Source: Arthrobacter russicus
Lineage (GTDB): Bacteria; Actinomycetota; Actinomycetes; Actinomycetales; Micrococcaceae
Direction of reading: 5' to 3'
NCBI RefSeq assembly: GCF_031454135.1
Contig: NZ_JAVDQF010000001.1
Location: 2,542,001 to 2,606,000, forward strand
Length of the DNA stretch: 64,000 nt
The notes beneath the pieces are model-generated. The model was not told where the DNA came from. It was given only the letters and a program-made list of their open reading frames with translations, and did not search any database. The number at the start of each line of letters is the position of its first letter. The first letter of the stretch is position 1. Of this stretch, positions 52,967 to 61,036 are shown one piece after another. The position numbers and the translations under genes were made by a program.

Positions 52967-52989
52967 GCCCGCCCCGGCTCCGGGCGGGC
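52967..52989 (-). terminator. Hairpin terminator of the trypsin-like protease gene
   Basis: GCCCGCCC (52967-52974) and GGGCGGGC (52982-52989) are perfect 8-bp arms with a 7-nt loop, directly upstream of the helicase start and downstream of the protease gene. Confidence 0.5.
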
Positions 52990-53035
52990 CTGGAACCGGG
53001 GCGGCTGGGTAAAACCGGATGCCGGGGGAGTCAGC

Positions 53036-53782
53036 TCAATTGACGGCGACACCGGTGGTGCTGGTGATCCAGTCGGCAGAGGCCGGTACGGAAGCGTACT
53101 CCACGTCGTTGGGGTCGTTGTAGCTGTTGGTGCCGGAGCAAACCCCGACCAGCTTGCCGTTGACGATCAACGGTCCGCCGGAGTCGCCCTTGTAGGCTTG
53201 GCCGCTGCCGCGGGTCTCCACGATCGACGGTCCTGACCAGCCCTGATCGTCGGTGCCGGCGATGGTCACGCTTGCGGTCTTCAGTTTCGCGGCGGCCGGT
53301 GCTCCCGGAGCGGTGCGGCCCCAACCGTAAATGTCGCCGGGGGTGCCCTGGCTGGGTGTGCTTCCACCCAGCGTCGCGTAGCTGCCCTGGTACGGGGCGG
53401 TCAGCTCGGCCAGGGCGACGTCGCCCTGGGACCATTGCGCAACCCGCTTGACCTTGACCGCGGTGCCGCCGTTCAAGTCGGCACTGCCGACTTTGAAGCT
53501 GATCGAGCTGGCACTGTTACCCTCCACGCAATGCTTGGCCAAGATCACCCAGGTCGGCGAAATCAGCGAAGCCGAGCAGTTGAACGAGCCGTTGACGAAT
53601 TCCCGGGCAGCGAAGGGGACCTTGGCGAAATCGGCATTGCTGCCGTCGATGATCCGCGGGGAGACACTGGTGCTTTTCGCCAGGGGCGCCGCTTCGTGCG
53701 TGGCGGCGGTCGCGCTGGACATTCCGGTGAGCGACAGCATGGCGGCGGTGCCGATGACTGCGGCGAGGGGAGCCAATTTCAT
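53036..53782 (-). CDS. Secreted trypsin-like (S1) serine protease
   Basis: A 248-aa chymotrypsin-fold protease. Residues 1-27 are a signal peptide (SSATAA); a propeptide ends at SPRIIDGS, the activation site. The triad is His in ILAKHCVEG, Asp in QGDVALAEL and Ser in YKGDSGGPL. Cys pairs in FNCSASL/KHCVEG form the usual disulfide. It resembles Streptomyces trypsin-like proteases; the S1 pocket residue near KGDSGG suggests basic or neutral specificity but is not assigned. ATG at 53782 follows GGAAGG. Confidence 0.9.
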   Translation of the reverse strand: MKLAPLAAVIGTAAMLSLTGMSSATAATHEAAPLAKSTSVSPRIIDGSNADFAKVPFAAREFVNGSFNCSASLISPTWVILAKHCVEGNSASSISFKVGSADLNGGTAVKVKRVAQWSQGDVALAELTAPYQGSYATLGGSTPSQGTPGDIYGWGRTAPGAPAAAKLKTASVTIAGTDDQGWSGPSIVETRGSGQAYKGDSGGPLIVNGKLVGVCSGTNSYNDPNDVEYASVPASADWITSTTGVAVN

Positions 53783-53967
53783 GGGAAGACCTTCCAGTGA
53801 TGTGGTTGACATGCGGTTCCGGTATTCATCGTCGAAAAACGGAGCCACCACAACTTAGCCAGGCGAATCTGGCAAACGCCTCCGGATCGGCTCAAAGACC
53901 GCTCCACGTGATCCGGCGGAACCGCCGGGGAATTGCCGCAGCGCAATGCTTGCCGTTGAATGGACGG

Positions 53968-54423
53968 ATGCCCGCAGATTCCGAATCCGCCCCGTATTAC
54001 CAGGTTTCCTGGCCGCAACTCATGCTCGGCGCGGCATTGTTCGCCGTGCTCGAGGTGGTCTTGACCTTTCTGGCCGGCAACCTCGCGGCCATGTTGCTGA
54101 CCATGGTCGCGGCGCTCGCCGTCGTGGTCATTGCCGGCCGGCTGATGCGTGGCCGGGCGGCATCCCCGAAGGTGTGGTTCGGCGGCCGGCATGCGGCGTC
54201 CCTGGGGCTGGGATTTCTGGGCTCGTTGTTTTTCCTGGTGGCATTCATCGCGGGCGTGTATCTGCTGTTCTGGCTCCGCTCCGGATTCGAACTCGCCGGA
54301 TTGCCGCTGCCGTTGTCGGTCATCCTGTGCGGATTGATCGCGCTGCTGCTGTTCGCGGTGTATTACCGGTTCATCGAAGCCGTGATGAACCTCTTGGCCT
54401 CCAGGGTGTCCGGGCGGGGCTAA
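53968..54423 (+). CDS. Small polytopic membrane protein, unknown
   Basis: A 151-aa protein with four predicted helices (about residues 17-38, 40-57, 75-100 and 110-130) and short loops. No family is recognised. It starts at ATG 53968 and ends 9 nt before trhO on the same strand, so the two may be co-transcribed. Confidence 0.6.
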   Translation: MPADSESAPYYQVSWPQLMLGAALFAVLEVVLTFLAGNLAAMLLTMVAALAVVVIAGRLMRGRAASPKVWFGGRHAASLGLGFLGSLFFLVAFIAGVYLLFWLRSGFELAGLPLPLSVILCGLIALLLFAVYYRFIEAVMNLLASRVSGRG

Positions 54424-54432
54424 AATCGATGG

Positions 54433-55311
54433 GTGGCAATACACCGAATCGTGCTCTTCTACGCCTTCACCCCGGTCGCGGATCCGGAAGCGGTGCGGCT
54501 GTGGCAGCGTGCCCTCGGTGAGTTGCACGGACTGACCGGTCGGATCCTGATCTCCAAGGACGGCATCAATGCCACTGCGGGCGGCGAGCTCAACGCGGTC
54601 AAGCAATATTTGAAAGCAACCAAGGAATACTTCAAGAACATCGACGTGAAGTGGTCTGAAGGCTCCGCTGCGGACTTCCCCCGGTTGAGCGTGAAAGTCC
54701 GGGACGAGATCGTCAGCTTCGGGGCTCCCGGGGAGTTGGCCGTCGACGAAAACGGCGTGGTGGGCGGTGGCAAGCATTTGCGACCGGAAGAGCTGCACCA
54801 GTTGGTGGCGGAAAAAGACGTGGTGTTCTTCGACGGCCGGAATGCTTTCGAGGCGCAGATCGGCAAGTTCAAAAACGCGGTGGTGCCCGAGGTCGCGACC
54901 ACCCGGGACTTCATTTCTGAACTGGACTCCGGCAAATACGACCACCTCAAGGACCAGCCGGTGGTCACGTACTGCACCGGCGGAATCCGCTGCGAAGTGC
55001 TGTCCAGCCTGATGGTCAAGCGCGGGTTCTCCGAGGTGTACCAGCTCGACGGCGGCATTGTCAGGTATGGCGAGAAGTACCGGGACTCCGGACTCTGGGA
55101 AGGCTCGCTCTACGTTTTCGACAAACGGATGCACTTGGAATTCAGTGAGGACGCCAAGACCATCGGCGAGTGCAGCAGATGCGGCGCACCGACCAGCGAT
55201 TTCCACAATTGCGCGAACCTGGCCTGCCGCCAATTGAGTCTGTACTGTGCCGAGTGCGCCGCCGATGCCGCTACTTTGCGCTGTGCCGAAGGTTGCCCGG
55301 AGGCGGGCTAG
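54433..55311 (+). CDS. trhO: tRNA uridine 5-hydroxylase, rhodanese-type (TrhO)
   Basis: A 292-aa protein of the UPF0176/TrhO family, which forms 5-hydroxyuridine at tRNA position 34 using oxygen. It has an N-terminal acylphosphatase-like domain with [14 protein letters not shown], and a rhodanese domain with the active-site loop YCTGGIRCE. The C-terminal Cys-rich region (CSRCGAP, CANLACR, YCAECA, RCAEGC) probably binds zinc. Start is GTG at 54433. It ends 10 nt before the convergent PheS-like gene, with a 12-bp palindrome at the junction. Confidence 0.92.
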   Translation: MAIHRIVLFYAFTPVADPEAVRLWQRALGELHGLTGRILISKDGINATAGGELNAVKQYLKATKEYFKNIDVKWSEGSAADFPRLSVKVRDEIVSFGAPGELAVDENGVVGGGKHLRPEELHQLVAEKDVVFFDGRNAFEAQIGKFKNAVVPEVATTRDFISELDSGKYDHLKDQPVVTYCTGGIRCEVLSSLMVKRGFSEVYQLDGGIVRYGEKYRDSGLWEGSLYVFDKRMHLEFSEDAKTIGECSRCGAPTSDFHNCANLACRQLSLYCAECAADAATLRCAEGCPEAG

Positions 55312-55321
55312 GAGCCGCGGC

Positions 55322-56458
55322 TCATCCCGCGATCAATTCGAGCACCGGTCCCTGGTGCACGGCCACGTAGACACGATCGCGGAGCCGATTGGCCTCGGCC
55401 ACGGTCAAGGTCCGGTCCAGGGCCTGCAAAGTCAGTCTGATCAAAGCGTTGGACTGATTCGGCTGCACCCCCAATCGGGCCACAGCGGCGGCGGGCAGCG
55501 CCGCCGCTGCAGTCACCTCCAGCACTTCCAGCTCAGCCAGCACCTCGGCGTCCGCGCCCAGCGCCGCCCTGGCCAGATCGCCCAAGGTCTCGGCATCGAC
55601 GTCGGGCGGGCAGACGATGGAGAGGTCCCGGCGCATCGGCGGCATCACGGAGATCTGCTGCCAGGGTTGCAGATCTTCCAGCTGGCGTTGCGCACGCGGT
55701 TCCGTCGATCGCAGCAGTCTGATGTCATCGATCCCTTTGCGCAGCATCAGCGCGCGGTCCAGGCCGAGGCCCATCGCCAAGCCGCACCAGCGCCGCGGGT
55801 CCAAAGCTGCCGCGCGGAGGATCGGGGCTGCGATCAGTCCGCATTCCGCCAGTTCCAGCCACTCGCCGCCGACCAGGACGTCGAGCTGATGCCCATGCGC
55901 GGTGTACGGGTGCCGGGTGGGCGTCGCGCGCCATTGGCAGCCGGGCAACACGGACTCGGCAACCAGCGCCATCATTTCTTCCAACTCGGCCAGACCCAGG
56001 AGCCCGCGGGACTTGAGCCGCCACAGATCCAATTGGTGCGGGGTGCCGACGTGGGTGCGGTCCACCGAATCACGCCGGTACACCAAACCGGGCAGAACGT
56101 GCAGCTGGTCGTAGTGCTCAAGGGTTCCGGCCAAGGAATCCAAGAGCGCGGGGATTCCTGCCGAGGTATGGCTGCGCAGCATTACGGTGGGCGAGACCTG
56201 CCGGGTGTACCGGGCGTCCCGGGTGGTGGCGGCCGGGCTGTAGCCCAGCCGATCGTAGTTGTCCCGCACTGAGACCAGGGGGCTGAGCCGGTGCAACTGC
56301 TGCGGAATCCGCCATTTGGCGTCCAACGATTCGAGTATTTGGGCCAACAGCTCCTGCATCGCGTGCGTGCGGTCCGCTGGATTCTGCGCGGGATCGCTCA
56401 GGTCGCGAATCGCTAGGGATTGGTTGAGTTCGGTCAGTGAAAGGTAAGGGGTTTCCAT
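55322..56458 (-). CDS. Single-chain PheS-like class II ligase with FDX-ACB domain
   Basis: A 378-aa protein. About residues 60-255 form a class II aminoacyl-tRNA synthetase core like PheRS alpha: motif 2 LVYRRDSVDRTHVGTPHQ and motif 3 GLAMGLGLDRALMLRKGIDDIRLL (landmarks). About 285-378 is an FDX-ACB domain (PPMRRDLSIVCP and TLTVAEANRLRDRVY), which in mitochondrial PheRS binds the anticodon. No PheT partner is nearby. The N-terminal coiled coil of true PheS is absent. It resembles proteins I recall being named PheS-related mystery ligases (SrmL). Whether it charges tRNA or another acceptor is unknown. Confidence 0.82.
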   Translation of the reverse strand: METPYLSLTELNQSLAIRDLSDPAQNPADRTHAMQELLAQILESLDAKWRIPQQLHRLSPLVSVRDNYDRLGYSPAATTRDARYTRQVSPTVMLRSHTSAGIPALLDSLAGTLEHYDQLHVLPGLVYRRDSVDRTHVGTPHQLDLWRLKSRGLLGLAELEEMMALVAESVLPGCQWRATPTRHPYTAHGHQLDVLVGGEWLELAECGLIAAPILRAAALDPRRWCGLAMGLGLDRALMLRKGIDDIRLLRSTEPRAQRQLEDLQPWQQISVMPPMRRDLSIVCPPDVDAETLGDLARAALGADAEVLAELEVLEVTAAAALPAAAVARLGVQPNQSNALIRLTLQALDRTLTVAEANRLRDRVYVAVHQGPVLELIAG

Positions 56459-56624
56459 GGGTGCTCCTCGAGAGGTCGTTGCAAGGGGATGTCCACCCTC
56501 GACCGCGGAGCGCCGGGCTCAGTGCCTTTGCGGCACAGCGATGCTGCCCAGACGGCCGGACGGCCGAGGGCAGCTAAATCGCGGTGCGGAATTCATGGAA
56601 TCCACTATACGTCGGAAATGCCGG

Positions 56625-58142
56625 TCAATGCCCGGGGGCCGGAGAAATCGGGATGTTGTTCGCGGTGCCGGCCCGGACCAGCCGGGGCCCGTCGGGTCCG
56701 AACGCATCGCGGGGCTCCGGGAACGCCGTCAAGGCGGCCAGATAGAGCACGCCGGCCAGGCCGAGTGAGATCGGAATGCTCAGATCCACGCCGCCGGCCA
56801 GGGTGCCCAGCGGGCCGACGAACTGGCCCGGCAGATTCGCGAAGAGCAGCCCCGAGACTGCGGCGATGCCCCAGGGGATCATGGCCCGCCAATTCCAGCC
56901 GTGCTCGAACCAGTAGCGGCCGCCGACCTGTTTGCGGTTGAAGACCTGGAGCGAGTCTTTGTCGTACCAGCCGCGGCGGACGAAGTAGCCGATCGTCATG
57001 ATCACCATCCAGGGCGCAGTGCAGGTCACGATGAGCGCGGCAAAGGTCGAGATGCTCTGCACCGCGTTGAACACGAATTTGCCCACGAAGATGAAGCAGA
57101 TCGCCAGTGCTCCGACGAAGACCGTGGCCTGCACCCGACCGAACCGGGTGAACACGCTCGAGAAATCGAGACCGGTGCCGTAGAGCGCGGTGGTCCCGGT
57201 GGACATGCCGCCGATCAAGGCGATCAAGCACAACGGGGCGAAGTACCAGCCTGGCGAAATGCTGAGCAGGCCGCCGACGTAGTCCCCGGACTCCAGCCAG
57301 CCGGGTGCCTGGAGTGCGATCACGGTTGCCGTGACCAAGCCGAAGACGAATGGCACCAGGGTCGCGATCTGGGACAGGAAGGCCGCGGCCATGACCCGCC
57401 GCTTCGCTGTCGAGGCCGGAATGTAGCGGGACCAGTCGCCGAGAAACGCTCCGAAGGAGACCGGATTGGCCATCACGATCAATGCGGAGCCGATGAAACT
57501 GGGCCAGAACGCGCCGGAAGCTCCGAGGGTGCCGGGGTAGCCCGGGTCGAAGGCGTTGAAAAAAGCGAATCCGCCGCCGATGAACAGCAAGGTTGCGGCC
57601 ACGACCGCGATTTTGTTGACCCACAGCATGAACCGGAACCCGTAGATGCACACGATCAGGACCAGGAGCGCGAACAGGCCGTAGGCCAGCGACAGGGTCA
57701 ACGGATTCTGCGGCAGTCCGATCAGCCGGTTCGCACCGCCGACCAAAGCATCGCCGGAACTCCAGACCGAGATCGAGAAGAACGCCAGGGCGGTGAGCAA
57801 GGACAGGAACGAGCCCACGATGCGGCCGTGCACGCCCAAGTGGCCGGAGGAGGACACGGCATTGTTGGTTCCGGTCGCCGGGCCGAAGAGCGCCATCGGG
57901 GTCAGGACGACGGCGCCGACGAGCAAGCCGAGCGCGGTGGCCAGCAGGGCCTGCCAGAACGACAGGCCGAAGACGATCGGGAACGAGCCGAGTACCGCGG
58001 TGGCGAAGGTGTTCGCGCCGCCGAAAGCCAAACGGAACAGATCCAGCGGTTTGGCGGTCCGCTCCCGGTCCGGAATGGATTCGATCCCGTGGGTTTCCAC
58101 GGCGATGGTTTTCGAAGCGGTTCCGCCACGGTGCTTTGACAT
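56625..58142 (-). CDS. NCS1 family purine-cytosine permease
   Basis: A 505-aa transporter with 12 predicted helices. It begins IESIPDRERTAKPLDLFRLAFGGANTFATAVLG, where the ESIPxxERT pattern is typical of cytosine/purine permeases, and has SFGAFLGDWSRYIP in the middle. It imports a nucleobase or related compound with a cation. The ATG at 58142 is divergent from the methyltransferase gene; two overlapping palindromes lie upstream. It is followed on the same strand, after 166 nt, by the PheS-like ligase gene. Confidence 0.9.
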   Translation of the reverse strand: MSKHRGGTASKTIAVETHGIESIPDRERTAKPLDLFRLAFGGANTFATAVLGSFPIVFGLSFWQALLATALGLLVGAVVLTPMALFGPATGTNNAVSSSGHLGVHGRIVGSFLSLLTALAFFSISVWSSGDALVGGANRLIGLPQNPLTLSLAYGLFALLVLIVCIYGFRFMLWVNKIAVVAATLLFIGGGFAFFNAFDPGYPGTLGASGAFWPSFIGSALIVMANPVSFGAFLGDWSRYIPASTAKRRVMAAAFLSQIATLVPFVFGLVTATVIALQAPGWLESGDYVGGLLSISPGWYFAPLCLIALIGGMSTGTTALYGTGLDFSSVFTRFGRVQATVFVGALAICFIFVGKFVFNAVQSISTFAALIVTCTAPWMVIMTIGYFVRRGWYDKDSLQVFNRKQVGGRYWFEHGWNWRAMIPWGIAAVSGLLFANLPGQFVGPLGTLAGGVDLSIPISLGLAGVLYLAALTAFPEPRDAFGPDGPRLVRAGTANNIPISPAPGH

Positions 58143-58218
58143 GGTTCCCCTGAGTCAGCGGTGCAGTCCGGCCGGCGTCTGCGGTGGGTGGGAGCGCCGG
58201 GCGACCGAAGGTAATCAG

Positions 58219-58250
58219 ATGTTGCTTCTTGGGCAACATTTGGCAAATGT
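58219..58250. promoter_or_regulatory. Two overlapping palindromes before the NCS1 permease
   Basis: ATGTTGC-N7-GCAACAT (58219-58239) overlaps ACATTTG-G-CAAATGT (58236-58250); both are perfect 7-bp-arm palindromes. They lie about 80-110 nt upstream of the permease start and look like adjacent operators for a dimeric repressor. Confidence 0.5.
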
Positions 58251-58329
58251 ACCACTCGGTGCACGGATCGGGCTGGAATCATGTCGAATTCGGACTCGAC
58301 GAATGCGCTTTCGGGCAGCTCGTGTTGAC

Positions 58330-58335
58330 TAGAGT
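58330..58335 (+). promoter_or_regulatory. -10 box with leaderless spacing before the methyltransferase
   Basis: TAGAGT lies 7 nt before the GTG at 58343, so transcription could begin at the start codon. No ribosome-binding site precedes the GTG. Confidence 0.35.
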
Positions 58336-58342
58336 TGTAGTT

Positions 58343-59896
58343 GTGACAGTTGATGCTCCGTTAGCGGAACCGGGTTTGCTGAGCGGGCTTTCCAGAGATT
58401 TGGCCGATGCCGGTTTCAGCGTCGACGGGGTCGCCGGGTTCCTGGGCGAGGGCGCCTATGCGGCGCTGAATCGGGAGCAGTTCATCCCGGCACTGGCGAT
58501 TGCCGAAGCTGCGCAGGGGCCCACCGCGACGCTGATCCGGTTCTTCCTGCTGGCTTTGCCGGCCAGCGCGGCGGAACTCGATGAGGCGCTGCCCCGGACC
58601 AGGGCAGCCGGTTTGCAGTCCCTGGGCTTGGCCGCGGTCGAATCCGGAGCCTGGCGCAGCCTGGTGGATTTGCGGCCCTATGCATTCACGGATCAGGACG
58701 GCGAGGTCCAACTCCATGTGGCGAGCGATTTGGGCGCGCACCAGCGGCCCGGTGCGCTCCGGCACGATCATGTGCTCGGCATCGGGCAAGCCTCGCTGAC
58801 CTTGGCGCAGAGCACGATCCGGACGCCGGTGGAAAAGGCTTTGGACTTGGGCACCGGCTGCGGCATCCAGACCTTCCATTTGCTCCGGCATGCCCGGCAC
58901 GTCACGGCCACGGATATTTCGCCCCGGGCCCTGGCTTTCACCGAATTCAATCTGCTGCTCAATGCCGATGCGTTGCGGATCGACCCGGCGAATCCCGGAG
59001 GCCGGGTGACGCTGCGTCAAGGCAGCCTGCTTGGGCCGGTGCGCGGTGAGCGATTCGACCTGGCGGTATCCAACCCGCCGTTCGTCATCACGCCGCGGCA
59101 TCGGGGCGAATCGGCCGAGGACCAGTACACCTATCGGGACGGCGGTTTGGCCGGCGACGAGATCGTATCGTCGTTGGTCCGGGGCTTGCCCGGAGTGTTG
59201 GCTCCGGGTGGACGCGCCCAGTTGCTCGGGAACTGGGAGGTGCATTCCGGCGACGCCGCCTGGCACGAGCGGCTCGCCAGCTGGTTCGACGGCGAATGCT
59301 GGGTGATCCAGCGGGAGCAGCTGGGTCCGGAGCATTATGCCGAAACCTGGCTGCAGGATGCTTCCCAGGGGCGCGACGCGGAAAGTTATGCGGCGGCCTA
59401 CCGGGACTATCTGGGCGACTTCGCGGAACGCGGCGTCGACTCGGTGGGCTTCGGCATGATCTGGTTGCGGGCCCCGCAGCCGGCAGCCGGATTGCCGCAG
59501 CCCGGTGCCGGATTGCGCAGGTTCGAGGAAATCGGCCATCCGATCGAACAGCCGGTCGGCAGTACGCTGGCCGCCGCCGTCGAGCGTTTCGACTGGTTGG
59601 CCGGGCACGATCTGCCGGCTGCCAAGCTGGTGGTCGCGGAGGACGTCACGGAGGAGCGGCATCAGCGCCCCGGAGCCGAGCATCCCGGGGTGATCCTGCT
59701 CCGCCAGGGGGCCGGGCTGCGCCGGACGACTCTGCTGAGCAGCGAGCTGGCCGGGTTCGTCTCGGCCTGCGACGGGACTCTCACGGTGGCTCAGATCATT
59801 GCCGCGCTGGAGGCTTTGCTGGCCGTAGAACTGGCGTTACTCGACCCGGTCCGCGAGTTGTTGCTCGACGGATTCCTGCTCCCGGAACCGCAGTAG
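58343..59896 (+). CDS. Class I SAM-dependent methyltransferase (HemK/RsmC-like core)
   Basis: A 517-aa protein. An N-terminal helical domain (about residues 1-150) precedes the SAM-binding core with ALDLGTGCGIQTFHLLRHA and the N6-type motif AVSNPPFVITP, typical of enzymes methylating an amide or exocyclic amine. A C-terminal extension of about 150 residues ends in a winged-helix-like part. Conserved in actinobacteria; substrate (rRNA, protein glutamine or other) unknown. Start GTG at 58343. Its end overlaps the MFS relic on the other strand by 60 nt. Confidence 0.85.
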   Translation: MTVDAPLAEPGLLSGLSRDLADAGFSVDGVAGFLGEGAYAALNREQFIPALAIAEAAQGPTATLIRFFLLALPASAAELDEALPRTRAAGLQSLGLAAVESGAWRSLVDLRPYAFTDQDGEVQLHVASDLGAHQRPGALRHDHVLGIGQASLTLAQSTIRTPVEKALDLGTGCGIQTFHLLRHARHVTATDISPRALAFTEFNLLLNADALRIDPANPGGRVTLRQGSLLGPVRGERFDLAVSNPPFVITPRHRGESAEDQYTYRDGGLAGDEIVSSLVRGLPGVLAPGGRAQLLGNWEVHSGDAAWHERLASWFDGECWVIQREQLGPEHYAETWLQDASQGRDAESYAAAYRDYLGDFAERGVDSVGFGMIWLRAPQPAAGLPQPGAGLRRFEEIGHPIEQPVGSTLAAAVERFDWLAGHDLPAAKLVVAEDVTEERHQRPGAEHPGVILLRQGAGLRRTTLLSSELAGFVSACDGTLTVAQIIAALEALLAVELALLDPVRELLLDGFLLPEPQ

Positions 59897-60259
59897 CAAC
59901 AGCGCAGCGCCGCACAAGCTGGCCAGCAGAGCGGCGCTGCCGCTGGCCACGAACCCGATCCGGGGACCGAAGACGCTGCCCAGGAATCCGCCCAAGCCCA
60001 GGGCGCCGAGCGCCGCCGCTCGGCTGAGGGCTTGGGCGATCGAACTGACTTGGCCGCGCCGGTGTTCCGCAGTGCGTTTGATGACCAGAGCTCCGAAGGC
60101 CGCGTTGAGGACGCCGATGCCGAAGCCGGGATCGGGAAAATTGCGCTGGATTTCCAGCATGATCGCCACGACGACCGCGGTGTAGCCGACGGTGGAAACG
60201 AACCGCGCTGCGCTCGTGATGAAAAGTCCCGGCTCGCGGTGTCCACTCGGGTCGAATAT
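59837..60259 (-). pseudogene. MFS transporter relic with a large internal deletion
   Basis: A 140-codon open frame reads as the first helix of a major facilitator (PGLFITSAARFVSTVGYTAVVVA then LEIQRNFPDPGFGIGVLNAAFG) joined directly to the last two helices (ALVIKRTAEHRRGQVSSI, LGGFLGSVFGPRIGFVASG). About ten helices are missing. No standard start codon precedes the first helix, since the frame opens after a TAA at 60260-60262. It lies next to an ArsR-type regulator that probably once controlled it. The TAA stop is inside the methyltransferase gene on the other strand. Confidence 0.7.
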
Positions 60260-60307
60260 TTATGAAGTGAGTCTTTTACAAATATGAAACTAATGCTTCA
60301 TGAAAAG

Positions 60308-60322
60308 GATGTCAAAGACATC
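60308..60322. promoter_or_regulatory. Palindromic operator before the ArsR-type gene
   Basis: GATGTC-AAA-GACATC is a perfect palindrome 26 nt before the regulator ATG, in an A/T-rich divergent spacer that also has ATGAA/TTCAT arms at about 60285-60301. A likely autoregulatory site. Confidence 0.45.
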
Positions 60323-60348
60323 TTTCAAAAATTCGTTAGGCTGGGCAG

Positions 60349-60933
60349 ATGTCCGAGGATGAACCGTCAGTACTCGTCATCACCGAGCCGCAAGCCATCC
60401 GCGCCCTGGCCCATCAGGTCCGTCTGGAAGTCATCGACGAGCTCTTCGGCTCCGATCGCAGTTACACGGCAACCGAGTTGGCGGTTCGATTCGGCGGTAC
60501 GCCAAGCGCCATGAGCTACCACCTGAGGGCTTTGGAGAAGTGGGGCTACCTCCGGCGCAGCGGCGCCGTCGGGGACGGCCGGGAACGGAGGTGGGAAGCG
60601 GTAGCGGAAACTCTGCGGGTGGGGGACGGGATGGCCGCAGTGGCGCGCTTGAACGGAACCCTGGTGGACCTGCAACTGAATCAGCTCCGGGAACGGATCG
60701 CCGCCGCCTCGGCGTCGCTGGAAGCTTCTGGTGCCGAAGCAGTTCCGGCGACCGTGATGACCTCGGCGAAGCTGAAGCTGAGCCGGGCGCAGCAAGCGGA
60801 ATTCGTCCGGGACTACCATGCCCTGGTCGAGCGGTACCGGAAGTTGGGCGAAAGATCCGCGGAGCCGCAGATGTACCTGCACATGGCCTTCGTTCCGGAG
60901 CCTGCCGAGCGCTCCGGCTCCGGCCCGGAGTAG
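60349..60933 (+). CDS. ArsR-type winged-helix transcription regulator
   Basis: A 194-aa regulator. The winged helix is at about residues 12-90, with ALAHQVRLEVIDELF, ATELAVRFGGTPSAMSYHLRALEKWGYL and a wing with Arg-rich GRERRWEAV. The C-terminal half is helical and may bind a ligand or dimerise. No metal-binding cysteines are present, so it is not a metal sensor of the classic kind. Divergent from the MFS relic, its likely former target. Confidence 0.88.
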   Translation: MSEDEPSVLVITEPQAIRALAHQVRLEVIDELFGSDRSYTATELAVRFGGTPSAMSYHLRALEKWGYLRRSGAVGDGRERRWEAVAETLRVGDGMAAVARLNGTLVDLQLNQLRERIAAASASLEASGAEAVPATVMTSAKLKLSRAQQAEFVRDYHALVERYRKLGERSAEPQMYLHMAFVPEPAERSGSGPE

Positions 60934-60943
60934 CGCATCCCGG

Positions 60944-60958
60944 GGGTTAGCCCTACCC
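60944..60958. promoter_or_regulatory. Possible response-regulator box before the two-component operon
   Basis: GGGTTAGCCCTACCC is a near-palindrome (GGG.TAG/CTA.CCC) about 80 nt upstream of the kinase start. It could be the autoregulatory site of the downstream NarL-type regulator. Confidence 0.3.
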
Positions 60959-61036
60959 TGCTGTGGGGGAGGTCCGCTCAGCAAAACGGCCGCATGCACC
61001 AGTGCGCGGCGGGGCGGCGGACGGCAAGCTTGAGTC

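Noticed and set aside
53779-55233. Long minus-strand open frame of 484 codons opposite trhO
   Set aside because: It mirrors codons of the membrane protein and trhO genes on the other strand; its protein is His/Gln/Arg-rich without any domain, which is typical of antisense shadows in high-GC DNA.
55312-55323. 12-bp palindrome at the trhO/PheS-like junction
   Set aside because: GAGCCGCGGCTC is GC-rich, loopless and expected by chance in this composition; no regulatory reading is justified.
56901-58139. Plus-strand open frame of 412 codons opposite the NCS1 permease
   Set aside because: Composition is Asp/Gly/Arg/His-rich and matches the reverse of a membrane protein gene; the permease on the other strand has clear family motifs.
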